35,234 nucleotides of DNA. It comes from Anaerovorax odorimutans DSM 5092 (GTDB lineage Bacteria > Bacillota > Clostridia > Peptostreptococcales > Anaerovoracaceae). The translations under genes and the position numbers were made by a program. The notes beneath the pieces are model-generated. The model had not been told where the DNA came from. It was given only the letters and a program-made list of their open reading frames with translations, and did no database searches. Below are positions 1 to 9,791 of this stretch, in pieces; position 1 is the stretch's first letter, and the number at the start of each line of letters is the position of its first letter. The stretch covers positions 1 through 35,234 of the forward strand of contig NZ_AUFC01000028.1 in assembly GCF_000426305.1 (NCBI RefSeq), read 5' to 3'.

Positions 1-1
1 T

Positions 2-1477
2 GGAATAAAAGGAACTGGAAGTATACAAGGGAAACAACAAGTTGGAGGATTAATAGGAGAAGTAAGAGATAAAGATGTTACTATAAAAGAAAGCTATGCA
101 TCAGTAAAAACAGAAGGAGATATTGATGTAGGAGGATTAGTAGGAAGCTTATACCTTAGCACAACAATAAGTGAACCAGCAATCGAAAATAGTTTTGCAC
201 TAGGAGAAGTAACAGGAACAAATAGTGTAGGAGGATTAATAGGATCTAATTACTATTCAAATACAATAAAAAATAGTTATGCGGCAGTAAAGGTAAACAG
301 TGAAGGAGATAGAAAAGGAGGACTAGTAGGAGTAAATTATTATAATAGACTAACAATTACAAATTGCTATTACAACAGCAGCATAACTGGATTAACAACT
401 CCAGTAGAACAAGCTAAGACAACAGATGAACTAACTTCGAAAGTAACCTTTACTAACTGGGATTTTGAAAATGTTTGGGATATAAAAGACGGTAGTTCAT
501 ATCCATTTTTAAGAAGCCTTCCAGTACCAGACCATGAGTATATGCCAGATATGCTATACCCAGTAACATTAAGACTTGCAGATACAAATAACACTTCAAT
601 AAGTTTAGCATGGAATAAAGTAGAATCAATTCAAAGATATGAGTTAGAAGTAGATGGAACCATAGTAGATGTTGGACTTGATACATCATATTTACATGAT
701 AACTTACATTTAGGAGAACAACATACTTACAGAATAAGAGCTGTCAACGAAGACGTTTATAGTAGTTGGAGTCCGAGATTAGTAATCACATTACTGGAAG
801 CTCCGTTCAATATAAAGGCAGTGGCTCAAGATGATTCTATAATAGTTACATGGGATTATGTTAATAATGCTGCTGAATATGTTATAGAAATTAATGGTAA
901 CCGCACGTACAAAACAGATACTACAACATATGTTCATAAAGATGTTCTGAAGAATAAACAATATTTTTATAGAGTAAAAGCAAAAAATATCTCATCAGGA
1001 GATTGGAGTGAAGTTGCTTCTGCCATAAACTGGTCAAATGAAAAACCAGCAATTTGCTTAGCAGCTAATAATTGGTTAAAAGATCTAGTAGATAATGATG
1101 AAGTAGAAATCCTATTAAAATGTAATGGATTTGATGATTTATACACAGTACAATTTGATTTATCATATGATGCGGATAAAGTTTCAATTCTTATGGGCAA
1201 CATTAAAAATATAATGGAGACACAAGAGGATAACACATATATAAGTGTATTAAATGATGATCAAACTGGTAAGTTAAAAGTATTGGCATCACTACTAGGA
1301 AAGAGAGAAGGCAAGAAAGGGCAATTTGATATAGTAAGTATAAAACTAAAACTTAAGTCAAACGATACTACTTTAAATTTAGATTCAAATACTCTTAGAA
1401 TTGTCAATTCGTTATCAAAATATTGTGATGTAGATGAGAGTGCATCAATTAATATTAAAGTTTTATCAAATAGGTAG
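2..1477 (+). CDS. Surface protein with GLUG repeats, Fn3-like domains and cohesin-like domain (5' truncated by window)
   Basis: The frame is open from base 2, so the true start lies upstream. The first ~120 residues hold GLUG-type repeats (VGGLIGEV, VGGLVGS, VGGLIGS, GGLVGVN, each followed by a SYA/SFA/CYY segment), typical of clostridial cell-surface adhesins. About residues 180-345 form two fibronectin-III-like units (ISLAWNKVESIQRYELEVDG and IIVTWDYVNNAAEYVIEING). The last ~140 residues (nt 1040-1460) look like a cohesin-type beta sandwich (VQFDLSYDADKVSIL...IKLKLKS). The stop lies inside a terminator hairpin. The next gene encodes an Rhs protein with an internal cohesin-like plus dockerin module, so the two may be surface partners; that is inference. 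The signal peptide and anchor cannot be seen. Confidence 0.8.
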   Translation, partial: GIKGTGSIQGKQQVGGLIGEVRDKDVTIKESYASVKTEGDIDVGGLVGSLYLSTTISEPAIENSFALGEVTGTNSVGGLIGSNYYSNTIKNSYAAVKVNSEGDRKGGLVGVNYYNRLTITNCYYNSSITGLTTPVEQAKTTDELTSKVTFTNWDFENVWDIKDGSSYPFLRSLPVPDHEYMPDMLYPVTLRLADTNNTSISLAWNKVESIQRYELEVDGTIVDVGLDTSYLHDNLHLGEQHTYRIRAVNEDVYSSWSPRLVITLLEAPFNIKAVAQDDSIIVTWDYVNNAAEYVIEINGNRTYKTDTTTYVHKDVLKNKQYFYRVKAKNISSGDWSEVASAINWSNEKPAICLAANNWLKDLVDNDEVEILLKCNGFDDLYTVQFDLSYDADKVSILMGNIKNIMETQEDNTYISVLNDDQTGKLKVLASLLGKREGKKGQFDIVSIKLKLKSNDTTLNLDSNTLRIVNSLSKYCDVDESASINIKVLSNR

Positions 1478-1495
1478 CAACGCTACCTATTTTTT
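1470..1495 (+). terminator. Rho-independent terminator between the surface protein and rhs
   Basis: A perfect 9-bp stem (ATAGGTAGC / GCTACCTAT) with an AAC loop is followed by TTTTTT. It contains the stop codon of the upstream gene and ends only ~27 nt before the rhs start. Transcription of rhs from upstream would therefore have to read through it. No convincing separate promoter is visible in the short gap. Confidence 0.85.
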
Positions 1496-1521
1496 AATTA
1501 AAAAGTTTGGAGGACAAAATA

Positions 1522-4500
1522 GTGACAATAAATAGATACGCAGATACCCCATATGGGAAAATAAATACAACTAAAACTAACAGTGCAAATAATTTTTCAG
1601 ATAAGATTGAATATACTGAGGGAACTAAAACGGGAATTTTACAAAAAAAAGGGCAAGCTACGTTAAAAATAATTCCTGGAGAAACCGCATATGTGAATAG
1701 ACATGAAATACAATTCGGAGAAGATACTCCTGAAAGTACTTATGTGTATAATGAAAATGGATATAAAGGGATACTTAATCTTATTGATACAGAGACGAAA
1801 GATGCTGGTTACTATGAGAGAATAAAAGATCCAAGAACATTTTATAAAACTCATAATAATACGATAACAAATTATTATGATTCCAGTGGTAAGCTTTACA
1901 AAACTACATATTCTTGGGGTGGAACAGATGATCATGAAACTTATCATATTGATGAAGATGGATATGAAGGATATATTCACAAAGTAGATACCGTATTAAT
2001 AGATAAAGATGAAGTACATAACTCAGATGGTTCTTACAGAAAAATAAGCGTTTGGGAAGGACAGTATGAAGGAACAATAAAATATAGAGTAGTTTGGGTT
2101 GAAGGAATAAATAATATTGGATATTATTCAGGTGAGGTTTCGGAAGATTCAACAAGCGCATATGAACAAGAATATGAAGGAGTTGGAGTTACACAAGAAT
2201 ATAAAGAAAAGAACTTTGCTGAAAGTTATAATCAAGAGTGTGTAAATGAACCGGTAAATATAATTACAGGTAATTATTATTCCAATGAGACAGATTTAAA
2301 AATACAAGGTTATGGACCAAGTTTAGAAGTATCTAGGTACTATAATTCTTTAGATGAGAGAGTAAGTAAGATTGGAAAATCTTGGAGATTAAATTATGAT
2401 ACTGTACTTGAGAATATGTCATCAGAAGATATTAAAATCACTTATCCTGATGGTCACTCTGTGGTGTTTGAACCTGTTTCGGGAACAAATAAATATACAG
2501 CTTCAGAAGCGGAATTTGATGAGTTATATAAAAATACAAATAATACATATGATTTGAAAAGAAATGATAAATTAACTTATAAATATAATAATGGCAAGCT
2601 AATTTCAATTACAGATTTAAATAATAATTCTGTAACATTACAATATAATAGCTCGGGTTATTTATATAAGGTTATAAGTGCAAGTGGAAAAAGTCTGACC
2701 TTTACAAATGAAAACGGAAAGATTAAAAATATTGTTGATTCAAATAATAGGAAAATATCATATAATTACAATGGTAGTGGATATTTAACAAGTGTAATAA
2801 AACCTAATGGTGGTGTGGTTCGCTACGATTATAATAGCAAGGGTATAACGTCTATCACAGATGAAAATAATGTTAGATTTATTGAGAATGAATATGATGA
2901 ATTTGGCAGAATCATTAAACAAAAAGATGATGATAACAATATTACTACATATAATTACGACGAGCTTAATATGGTTAACACATATACTTGTGAAGAAACC
3001 AATAGAAATGTTAAATATGAATATACTGATAAATTATATATTGATAAAAAAATATATGATGATGGATCATATGAGGAATATGGTTATGATGAATGGGGAA
3101 ATAAGAATAGAATCAAAGATAGAAATGGTAATGTAACAACTTTCCAATATAATGAAAGAGGAAACTTATTATCAACTACTTCTTCAGCACCTTTTAATTA
3201 TCAAACATCCTTTGAATATGATCAAAACGATAATATAACAAAAATGAGTACGCAAGACGGACAAATTAAAACTTTTGTATATGATAATAATGGCAATTTA
3301 ACGAAAACCATTGAAAAAATTGATGAAGAGAATAATGCAATTAATGAGTATTCATATAATCCCAAGGGACAAATAATTACTAGTAAGGATGCAGAAGGTA
3401 ACATTTCTAATTTTAGTTATGATAATTTAGGAAACTTAACTAAGATAACAGATGCAGAAGGTAATGAAACTGAATTTGAATATGATAATTTAGGAAGAAA
3501 GATTTCGGAAACTACTGCTTACGGAACCACAAACTATACATATAATGACTTAGATAAGGTAGAAAAAATAGTAGACCCAAATAATAATATAACCAGATTA
3601 AAATATGATAGCAGAGGTAATTTAATAAAACAGATTAGCCCTGAACAATATAATGCTAGTGAAGACGATGGTATAGGTGTAACTTATCAATATGATGGCA
3701 TGGACAGGCTAATTAAACAAGTAAATTCTTTAGGATATACATCTGCAATTTTATATGATCAGGATGGCAATAAAGTAAAAGAAGTAGATGCTAATAACTA
3801 TAATAGTGACCTGCAAAATGCATTAGGTGTAAAATATGAATATGATAGCAGTAATAGAGTTATTAAAATTAAAAATCCTTCAGGTGAAAAATCAAGAATT
3901 ATATATGATGCTGTAGGAAATATTATTGAAACTATAAATGCGAATAATTATAGTGAAACTACTGATGATGGTAAAGGAATAAACTATGCTTATGACTCAT
4001 TAAATAGAATTAAAGAAATAAAAGATGATGACGGTAATGTTATAAAGAGATATGTATATGATACAGCTGGAAGAATTATAAAAGAAATTGATGCAAAAGG
4101 TTATCAAGCAGGCAGCAGCGATTCACAAAGATATGGAACGGTATATAAATACAACTTGATGGGATGGATGATAGAAAAAAGAACTCCTGTAAAAAAACAA
4201 GGTGAACAGGTTTACTATAATATTGGACAATATGCTTATGATAAAAATGGCAGAATGATCCAAGAGAAAAAATCATCAGAATATGTAACACTAACTGATG
4301 AACCGTCCAATTGGTTTATAATAGAAAATACTTATGATAAAAATGGCAAAATTAAAACAATAAGTGATTCAAATGGTGCCTATTTACAATATTCTTATGA
4401 TGGATTAGGTAATTTAATCGAAGAAAAAACTAAAATAAATGAAAGTACTTTCGAAACAAGAGGCTTTGAATATGATAGCTTAGGTAGATTAGTTGAAAAA

Positions 4501-7500
4501 TGGTACGAAGCAGATTCTTCAGATTTAAATATAGGTGGTGAAGGAACAACTAAAATAGAAACTAAATATGAGTATGATAAAAATAATAACCTTTTAAAAA
4601 CTATTTCTCCAGAAGGCTATATTACTACTTATGAATATGATAGCGATAATAAACTAATAAAAGAAAATAAAGAAGTAACTGTAGATGATATAGACATAGA
4701 ACAAAATAAAATATATGTCTCTTCTAATAGAGAAGTAATATATCCTGACCAGACTTATCAATATGACGTTATCATAGATGCAAATGATGAAATTGTATCT
4801 TCGGTTATAGAAATAGATTATGATTCTAGAATTTTTGAATTAATAGAAGCCGAAAGTAGTATTGATAATGCTGAAATAAATACACAAACAGGTAAAATAA
4901 CAATTAATTTAGAAAATGTAGATATTACAAGTAAGACTAAGATTTTAACATTAAATATGAAAACTAAAGATCTGATACAAGGATTTGGTTATATTGAAAT
5001 AAAACCGGACTCAAACTATACTGATGGTTCGGGAAATCTACAAACATATACAGAATTAATTGGCAAAAATATCTATGTACAAATACCGGATATGAATGGT
5101 GATAAAAAAATAGAAACTAATGACTTTACATTAACAGCCCTTCAAAAGCGAACTAAAGTAGAAGATGTAGGATATAATGAAAAATTTGATATTGATAATA
5201 GTGGATTAATTGATAATGCAGATCTTGATCATGTAAAAGATTGGATTTTTCTTAATAAGATTGAGAAACTTAAAAAGATAGAAAAACGTCAAGAAAATAT
5301 AGCAGGAAAATATAAAAATTTATCATATGAATTAGATTCACGAAGTGATGTTAGAGAAACAATATATAGGTATGATAAAGTTGGTAATATTGTAAAAGTA
5401 GAGGATTGCAACGGTAATGAAATAAATTATAGCTATGATGCATTAAACAAGCTAACTTCAATAGAAAATAAAGAAGGCGGAGTAACTAGAATCTTTTACG
5501 ATGAAGAAGGAAACACGAAAAAAGTAGTGCAACCTGAAAATTACAATAGCTTAACTGATAACGGTAAGGGAAAAGTCTATAATTATGATTATCAAAACAG
5601 ATTAATAGAGATTATAGATGAAGAAGGCAATATAATAGAAAAAAACACATATGATTTAAATGGAAATTTAATAAATTATATGGAAAAATCAAATTATTCA
5701 AGTGAGTATACATATGATATAGGAAATAGGGTAACATCTGTTATAACTCCACAAGGAAGAAATATAAAATATAGTTATGACGCATCAGGAAATATCTTAA
5801 ATTATATAGATGGTGAAGGAAACTCCACATCATATGAAAGAGATATATGGGGGAATATAACAAAAGTAATAGATGCAAATAATGTTGAAACAAACTATGA
5901 ATATGATTATGCAGGTAACTTAATAAAAACTGTGGATGGAAATAACAACACAACAGAGTATGTTTATAACAGTTTAAATATGTTAAAAGAAATAAAAGAC
6001 CCTAATAATGGTAAGATAACATATAAGTATGATAAAGAAGGGAGAATTGCAAAGCAAATAGATAGAAAAGGACAAAATATTATTAATAGATATAATTCAG
6101 ATAATAATATAGTTCAAAAGCAAATACAAGGAACCGATGAGATAGAAAAATATTTATATAATTTAGACGGAACTGTTTTAGCAGCAATAAATAATACACA
6201 AGTAGATACTTTTGAATATAATAAAAATGGCCAAATTGTAAAGAAATATAAAAATGGAGAAATGACACTTAACTATGGCTATAATATGAATGGTAATAAA
6301 AAAAGTATTTCTAACAATTTTGAAGAAAAGGTTGGTTATGAATATGATTCTATAGGAAGATTAAATAAAGTATTATATAATGATGAGCAAAAAGCAAAAT
6401 ATAACTATAATGCTGATTACACAGTCTGCAAAATAGAATATGATTCAGGAATCACAGTAGATTATAGCTATTCGAAGGATAAAGATGTACAATCAATAAT
6501 AGCAAGAAATTCACAAGGAAATATTATAACGCAAAGTAACTATCAATATAATAACAACGCAAGTGTAATATCACAAACCATAGACGGTGAAACAACAACA
6601 TATGGATATGACAAATTGGACAGATTAAAGGATATCTATTATCCAAAAAATATAACTGAAAAATATACATATGATAATGTTGGAAATAGAATTCAGAAAA
6701 ATTACAGAGGTCAAATAACAGCATACACTTACGATAGTAATAATAAATTACAACAAAGCTCTATAAATGGACAAGCTACAGTATATAACTTTGATTTAAA
6801 TGGAAATTTAATAGAGGAAAAAATCGGAAGTGAAGCAACAACATACAAGTATGACGGATTTAATAGATTAACAGAAGTAACATTGCCGGATGAGAGTTTC
6901 CAAATCAATAAATATAATGCTTTAGGTTTAAGAACAGAAACAATAGAAAACGCAAAAACAACAGGGTATATATATGATGGAATAAATGTTATAATGGAAA
7001 CAGATTCTGCAGGTCAAAAGGTTGCAACAAATATACGTGGTCTGGAGTTAATAAGTCAGATAAATAATGAAAATAAACAAAAGTATTATTTATCAAATGC
7101 ACATGGAGATATCCTAGACGTAATAAATAGGCAAGGAGACATATTAAATAACTATAAATACGATCCATTTGGAAATATAACAGAACAAATGGAAACCCTG
7201 CCAAACAGATATAAATATGCAGGAGAACAATATGACGAAGTAACAGGCAAGTACTACTTAAGAGCAAGACACTATGATCCACAAGTAGGAAGATTTATAC
7301 AAGAAGATACATATAGAGGAGATGGATTAAACTTATATACATACGTAGCAAACAATCCATTAAAATATGTAGATCCTAGTGGATATTCCAAGTGTGCTAA
7401 TAATAGCAGCTCTAGTAGATATGATAAATATTCTAATCTTATTGCATATAGTGGTAACGTTGGAGATTTTAGAGCAATGGAAGCTGGTCGTTATACTCTC

Positions 7501-8184
7501 TCATTAGAAAAGTATAAATATATAAAAGATCCTGCAGGACAAGTATATTGTGCATGGAATGATACAATCCCAAGTAACAGAATAGATATTCTTAAATTAA
7601 AAAATAGTGGATTTTTTGGAATGGAATTTTATACAAGATTAAGCTATTTAGAATCAAAGGGTATTGATGTTACAAAATTAGAAGTACAAGAATTAGATCA
7701 AATATATGAGGTTGAGCATTTTACTAAGGTTGGAATGATTGCTGGAGGTGTAGATGCGGCAGCGACAATATCACTTAATATTGCTAAAGCTGGAACAACA
7801 GTTGCTAAGGGAATGATAAATCTTAATCCTAACGCAATCAGATTTAGTCAGAGTTCTGTAAATGGTTCACAAGAGATAATTAAGAGTATGAAGAAGAAGG
7901 GTTGGACAGGAGAACCAATTGATGTTGTTAGAATGTCTGATGGTGGTCTTACAACTATAGATAATACTCGTGTTGTTGCAGCTAGAGCAGCTGGAATTGA
8001 TGTTAAAGCTGTAGTGCATAATGCAAACGACGTATTACCTCAAAATCTAATTAAAAGATTTACAACTAAGAAGGGTGTACCTACTACATGGGAAGAAGCA
8101 ATAGAGTTAAGAATTGGCAAGCAAAAATCAAGCTTTAAAAAGAATAACCCATTTGGGTCATATGAAATGGAGAGGGTTAAATAG
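1522..8184 (+). CDS. Rhs/YD-repeat polymorphic toxin with internal cohesin-dockerin module and ParB-like C-terminal toxin
   Basis: The start is taken as GTG 1522, because GGAGG at 1509-1513 lies 8 nt upstream; a TTG at 1507 would overlap that site. The protein has 2220 residues and no signal peptide is seen. Domains: an N-terminal beta-rich part with GYKG/GYEG motifs (1-235), a DUF6531-like segment (~240-330, NIITGNYYSNETDLKIQGYG), and YD repeats (~360-1050). A cohesin-like domain (~1054-1183) and a dockerin with two Ca-binding loops (DMNGDKKIETND, DIDNSGLIDNAD; ~1189-1247) follow. Further YD repeats lead to the Rhs core (~1878-1952; YLRARHYDPQVGRF, YVDPSGY). The C-terminal ~120 residues (GEPIDVVRMSDGG, DNTRVVAARAAGI) resemble the ParB/Srx fold seen in toxin tails, probably a nuclease. 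Immunity candidates follow at once. The core is duplicated downstream. Confidence 0.93.
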   Translation: MTINRYADTPYGKINTTKTNSANNFSDKIEYTEGTKTGILQKKGQATLKIIPGETAYVNRHEIQFGEDTPESTYVYNENGYKGILNLIDTETKDAGYYERIKDPRTFYKTHNNTITNYYDSSGKLYKTTYSWGGTDDHETYHIDEDGYEGYIHKVDTVLIDKDEVHNSDGSYRKISVWEGQYEGTIKYRVVWVEGINNIGYYSGEVSEDSTSAYEQEYEGVGVTQEYKEKNFAESYNQECVNEPVNIITGNYYSNETDLKIQGYGPSLEVSRYYNSLDERVSKIGKSWRLNYDTVLENMSSEDIKITYPDGHSVVFEPVSGTNKYTASEAEFDELYKNTNNTYDLKRNDKLTYKYNNGKLISITDLNNNSVTLQYNSSGYLYKVISASGKSLTFTNENGKIKNIVDSNNRKISYNYNGSGYLTSVIKPNGGVVRYDYNSKGITSITDENNVRFIENEYDEFGRIIKQKDDDNNITTYNYDELNMVNTYTCEETNRNVKYEYTDKLYIDKKIYDDGSYEEYGYDEWGNKNRIKDRNGNVTTFQYNERGNLLSTTSSAPFNYQTSFEYDQNDNITKMSTQDGQIKTFVYDNNGNLTKTIEKIDEENNAINEYSYNPKGQIITSKDAEGNISNFSYDNLGNLTKITDAEGNETEFEYDNLGRKISETTAYGTTNYTYNDLDKVEKIVDPNNNITRLKYDSRGNLIKQISPEQYNASEDDGIGVTYQYDGMDRLIKQVNSLGYTSAILYDQDGNKVKEVDANNYNSDLQNALGVKYEYDSSNRVIKIKNPSGEKSRIIYDAVGNIIETINANNYSETTDDGKGINYAYDSLNRIKEIKDDDGNVIKRYVYDTAGRIIKEIDAKGYQAGSSDSQRYGTVYKYNLMGWMIEKRTPVKKQGEQVYYNIGQYAYDKNGRMIQEKKSSEYVTLTDEPSNWFIIENTYDKNGKIKTISDSNGAYLQYSYDGLGNLIEEKTKINESTFETRGFEYDSLGRLVEKWYEADSSDLNIGGEGTTKIETKYEYDKNNNLLKTISPEGYITTYEYDSDNKLIKENKEVTVDDIDIEQNKIYVSSNREVIYPDQTYQYDVIIDANDEIVSSVIEIDYDSRIFELIEAESSIDNAEINTQTGKITINLENVDITSKTKILTLNMKTKDLIQGFGYIEIKPDSNYTDGSGNLQTYTELIGKNIYVQIPDMNGDKKIETNDFTLTALQKRTKVEDVGYNEKFDIDNSGLIDNADLDHVKDWIFLNKIEKLKKIEKRQENIAGKYKNLSYELDSRSDVRETIYRYDKVGNIVKVEDCNGNEINYSYDALNKLTSIENKEGGVTRIFYDEEGNTKKVVQPENYNSLTDNGKGKVYNYDYQNRLIEIIDEEGNIIEKNTYDLNGNLINYMEKSNYSSEYTYDIGNRVTSVITPQGRNIKYSYDASGNILNYIDGEGNSTSYERDIWGNITKVIDANNVETNYEYDYAGNLIKTVDGNNNTTEYVYNSLNMLKEIKDPNNGKITYKYDKEGRIAKQIDRKGQNIINRYNSDNNIVQKQIQGTDEIEKYLYNLDGTVLAAINNTQVDTFEYNKNGQIVKKYKNGEMTLNYGYNMNGNKKSISNNFEEKVGYEYDSIGRLNKVLYNDEQKAKYNYNADYTVCKIEYDSGITVDYSYSKDKDVQSIIARNSQGNIITQSNYQYNNNASVISQTIDGETTTYGYDKLDRLKDIYYPKNITEKYTYDNVGNRIQKNYRGQITAYTYDSNNKLQQSSINGQATVYNFDLNGNLIEEKIGSEATTYKYDGFNRLTEVTLPDESFQINKYNALGLRTETIENAKTTGYIYDGINVIMETDSAGQKVATNIRGLELISQINNENKQKYYLSNAHGDILDVINRQGDILNNYKYDPFGNITEQMETLPNRYKYAGEQYDEVTGKYYLRARHYDPQVGRFIQEDTYRGDGLNLYTYVANNPLKYVDPSGYSKCANNSSSSRYDKYSNLIAYSGNVGDFRAMEAGRYTLSLEKYKYIKDPAGQVYCAWNDTIPSNRIDILKLKNSGFFGMEFYTRLSYLESKGIDVTKLEVQELDQIYEVEHFTKVGMIAGGVDAAATISLNIAKAGTTVAKGMINLNPNAIRFSQSSVNGSQEIIKSMKKKGWTGEPIDVVRMSDGGLTTIDNTRVVAARAAGIDVKAVVHNANDVLPQNLIKRFTTKKGVPTTWEEAIELRIGKQKSSFKKNNPFGSYEMERVK
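6981..7450 (+). repeat. Rhs core repeat, master copy
   Basis: This 470-bp segment of the main rhs gene recurs at 9911-10380 with three differences that I could see by eye, and at 11601-12026 with more divergence in its first ~150 bp. It ends just past the conserved PSG motif, where the toxin tail begins. It is the homology through which toxin tails could be exchanged. Confidence 0.95.
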
Positions 8185-8185
8185 A

Positions 8186-8554
8186 ATGATAAATAAATTA
8201 CCAGAAGAGTTTAGAAAAAAAGGATTTGAATATCCAGAGCCTTACACTAAGATTATTGAATTAAACTTATTAGATTTTGATTTTTGGTATATTATGAATG
8301 AAGAACAAGCATTAACTAGGTTAGATGAGTTAAGGCAAAGATACCCTGAAAGATATCTAGTACCTTTCGCTAGGAGAGATGATAATGATGATATCGCTTG
8401 TTTTGATTTAAAAGAACCAAATAAAGTCCAAATAATCCATGATTTTGCATCTAGTGGTTATGAACAAAGAAGAACTTATGCTGATTTATGGGAATGGCTA
8501 CAAGATGCAATACAAGAGATGATAGAAAGAAATAGAGAAGAAGCATTGGAGTGA
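8186..8554 (+). CDS. SMI1/KNR4 (SUKH)-type immunity protein for the Rhs toxin
   Basis: The product is 122 residues. ATG 8186 is 1 nt after the rhs stop, with GGAGAGG at 8169-8175 as ribosome site inside the end of rhs, so translation is coupled. The sequence has the SUKH pattern: IIELNLLDFDFWYIM near the start, then PFARRDDNDDIACF, then VQIIHDFASSGYEQR and a final Trp-rich helix. SUKH proteins are the commonest immunity family of polymorphic-toxin loci and bind nuclease toxins in the cytoplasm. The position makes it the expected antidote to the ParB-like tail of the preceding gene. That pairing is inferred from gene order. Confidence 0.88.
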   Translation: MINKLPEEFRKKGFEYPEPYTKIIELNLLDFDFWYIMNEEQALTRLDELRQRYPERYLVPFARRDDNDDIACFDLKEPNKVQIIHDFASSGYEQRRTYADLWEWLQDAIQEMIERNREEALE

Positions 8555-8559
8555 TAAAA

Positions 8560-9099
8560 ATGAGATACTTAGAATTGAGCAAAGAAGTCTCTTATGCTTT
8601 AAGGCATGCACCTTCTGAATATGGGTTGGTATTAGATGAATATGGGTGGGTGAGTGTCCAACAACTTCTTAAAGCATTGAATAAAAATGAGAAGTGGGCT
8701 TTACTTAAAGTTGATGATTTATTTAAAATGATAGATGCATCTGATAAAAAACGTCATGAAATTGTTGATAATAAAATCAGAGCTCTATATGGTCATTCTG
8801 TATCATCAAAAATTAGAAAAGAGTCAAATGAACCACCCGAATATTTATATCATGGTACTGCTAGAAGATTCATTGATTCAATTAAAGAAAAAGGATTATT
8901 ATCACAGGAAAGGCAATATGTTCATTTATCTTTAGATAAAGAAACAGCTTTACAGGTAGGAAAAAGAAGAGATAAAAATCCTGTAATACTAACAATAAAG
9001 GCAACACTAGCATGGCAGAATGGAGTCTCCTTTTATAAAGGAGACGATAAAATTTGGCTAGCAGATTCAATAAAAAGTGAATATATTGAATTTCAATAA
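8560..9099 (+). CDS. kptA: RNA 2'-phosphotransferase KptA/Tpt1
   Basis: ATG 8560 is preferred over the overlapping GTG 8551, since GGAG at 8548-8551 lies 8 nt before it. The product is 179 residues, the normal KptA length. Family motifs are all present: LSKEVSYALRHAPSEYGL (Arg and His of the first catalytic patch), GWVSVQQLL, RALYGHS, LYHGTARR, and RQYVHLSLD. KptA transfers an internal RNA 2'-phosphate to NAD+, releasing nicotinamide. It follows the immunity gene by 5 nt and ends at a terminator, so it belongs to the toxin operon. Its job there is open: repair of RNA damaged by a toxin, a second immunity factor, or passive cargo. Confidence 0.93.
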   Translation: MRYLELSKEVSYALRHAPSEYGLVLDEYGWVSVQQLLKALNKNEKWALLKVDDLFKMIDASDKKRHEIVDNKIRALYGHSVSSKIRKESNEPPEYLYHGTARRFIDSIKEKGLLSQERQYVHLSLDKETALQVGKRRDKNPVILTIKATLAWQNGVSFYKGDDKIWLADSIKSEYIEFQ

Positions 9100-9106
9100 T
9101 TCTATT

Positions 9107-9141
9107 AAGATGGTCGTCTTTGGAGGACCATCTTACTTTTT
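9107..9141 (+). terminator. Terminator of the rhs-immunity-kptA operon
   Basis: A 9-bp stem (AAGATGGTC / GACCATCTT) with a 10-nt loop is followed by ACTTTTT. It starts 8 nt after the kptA stop. Confidence 0.85.
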
Positions 9142-9378
9142 AAAAAAGGGGCTATCCAGTACCGAATGATTCCAATACGATTACTAAGATAAACATAACC
9201 CATATGAGCCCTATACGAAAAATTTATAAAATCAAGTGTACGCACATCTTGAATAGTATCACGTTAATTACTTTAGTCCAAAACAAAATCTTTTCTAATA
9301 TTATCAGTTACCCTCATTTCTTTTGCATTTTTCCTAAGCTTTGTTTTCCCTCTGTCTATTAGAAATCAAGTATAATAG
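9142..9378. other. No recognisable gene
   Basis: No open frame with a ribosome site is seen on either strand. The minus strand has a short open stretch (about 9150-9235, reading FSYRAHMGYVYLSNRIGII) that may be a relic of an unknown protein, but it has no start signal and I could not assign it. Confidence 0.4.
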
Positions 9379-9791
9379 CATTTTAAAAATTATTCATTTT
9401 TTAGTAAGTATTTCATAAATGGAGTATGTGTTCTATACGGAATAGACAATTTCATTGGAAAGTATGGATACCACTATGAAATTCATATTGAAAAACCAAA
9501 TAAGGCATATCTTCTACTTCTAATACAGGGAGAAAGATGAATAACTATAAAGGAACAAGATATATTGGTAATAAAAGACAAAGAAATAAACATGGTTACT
9601 GCAAGGTATATGACAAGAAAAATCAGTTGAAAGAAGTGAAAAAAGAAGAAGTGGCGGGAGAATTAACAAGGGTTGAGATAACATATCGTACCTACCCTAG
9701 ATTTCCTATAGATGAATTGATTCATCACCCGCCCAAATTTAATCGTTTATATACCTGTAATGTTGTTCCTGATATAAGTAACCTTTGGTAG
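9379..9791 (+). pseudogene. Relic resembling a replication-initiator protein, frameshifted
   Basis: Two adjacent open stretches meet at an ATGA overlap at 9537-9540. The first (9379-9540) lacks a start and ends IEKPNKAYLLLLIQGER. The second (84 codons from ATG 9537) reads GTRYIGNKRQRNKHGYCKVYD and later ELTRVEITYRTYPRFPIDEL. The pattern of a short basic YIG/KVYDKK segment followed by LTRVEI resembles replication initiators of small plasmids or phages, so this is probably one broken gene. The family call rests on motif memory only. The 3' end runs directly into the tail of an immunity gene, marking a rearrangement joint. Confidence 0.4.

Noticed and set aside
1-540. Repeated GGAGGATTAATAGGA-like units suggesting a CRISPR or satellite array
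   Set aside because: They are in-frame codons of GLUG protein repeats with unequal spacing; spacers and repeats are not of CRISPR type.
6989-7282. Minus-strand 97-codon ORF repeated at 9919-10212 and 11609-11902
   Set aside because: It is antisense to the conserved Rhs core and repeats only because the core repeats. It has no ribosome site and its Leu/His-rich product is typical of a shadow frame.
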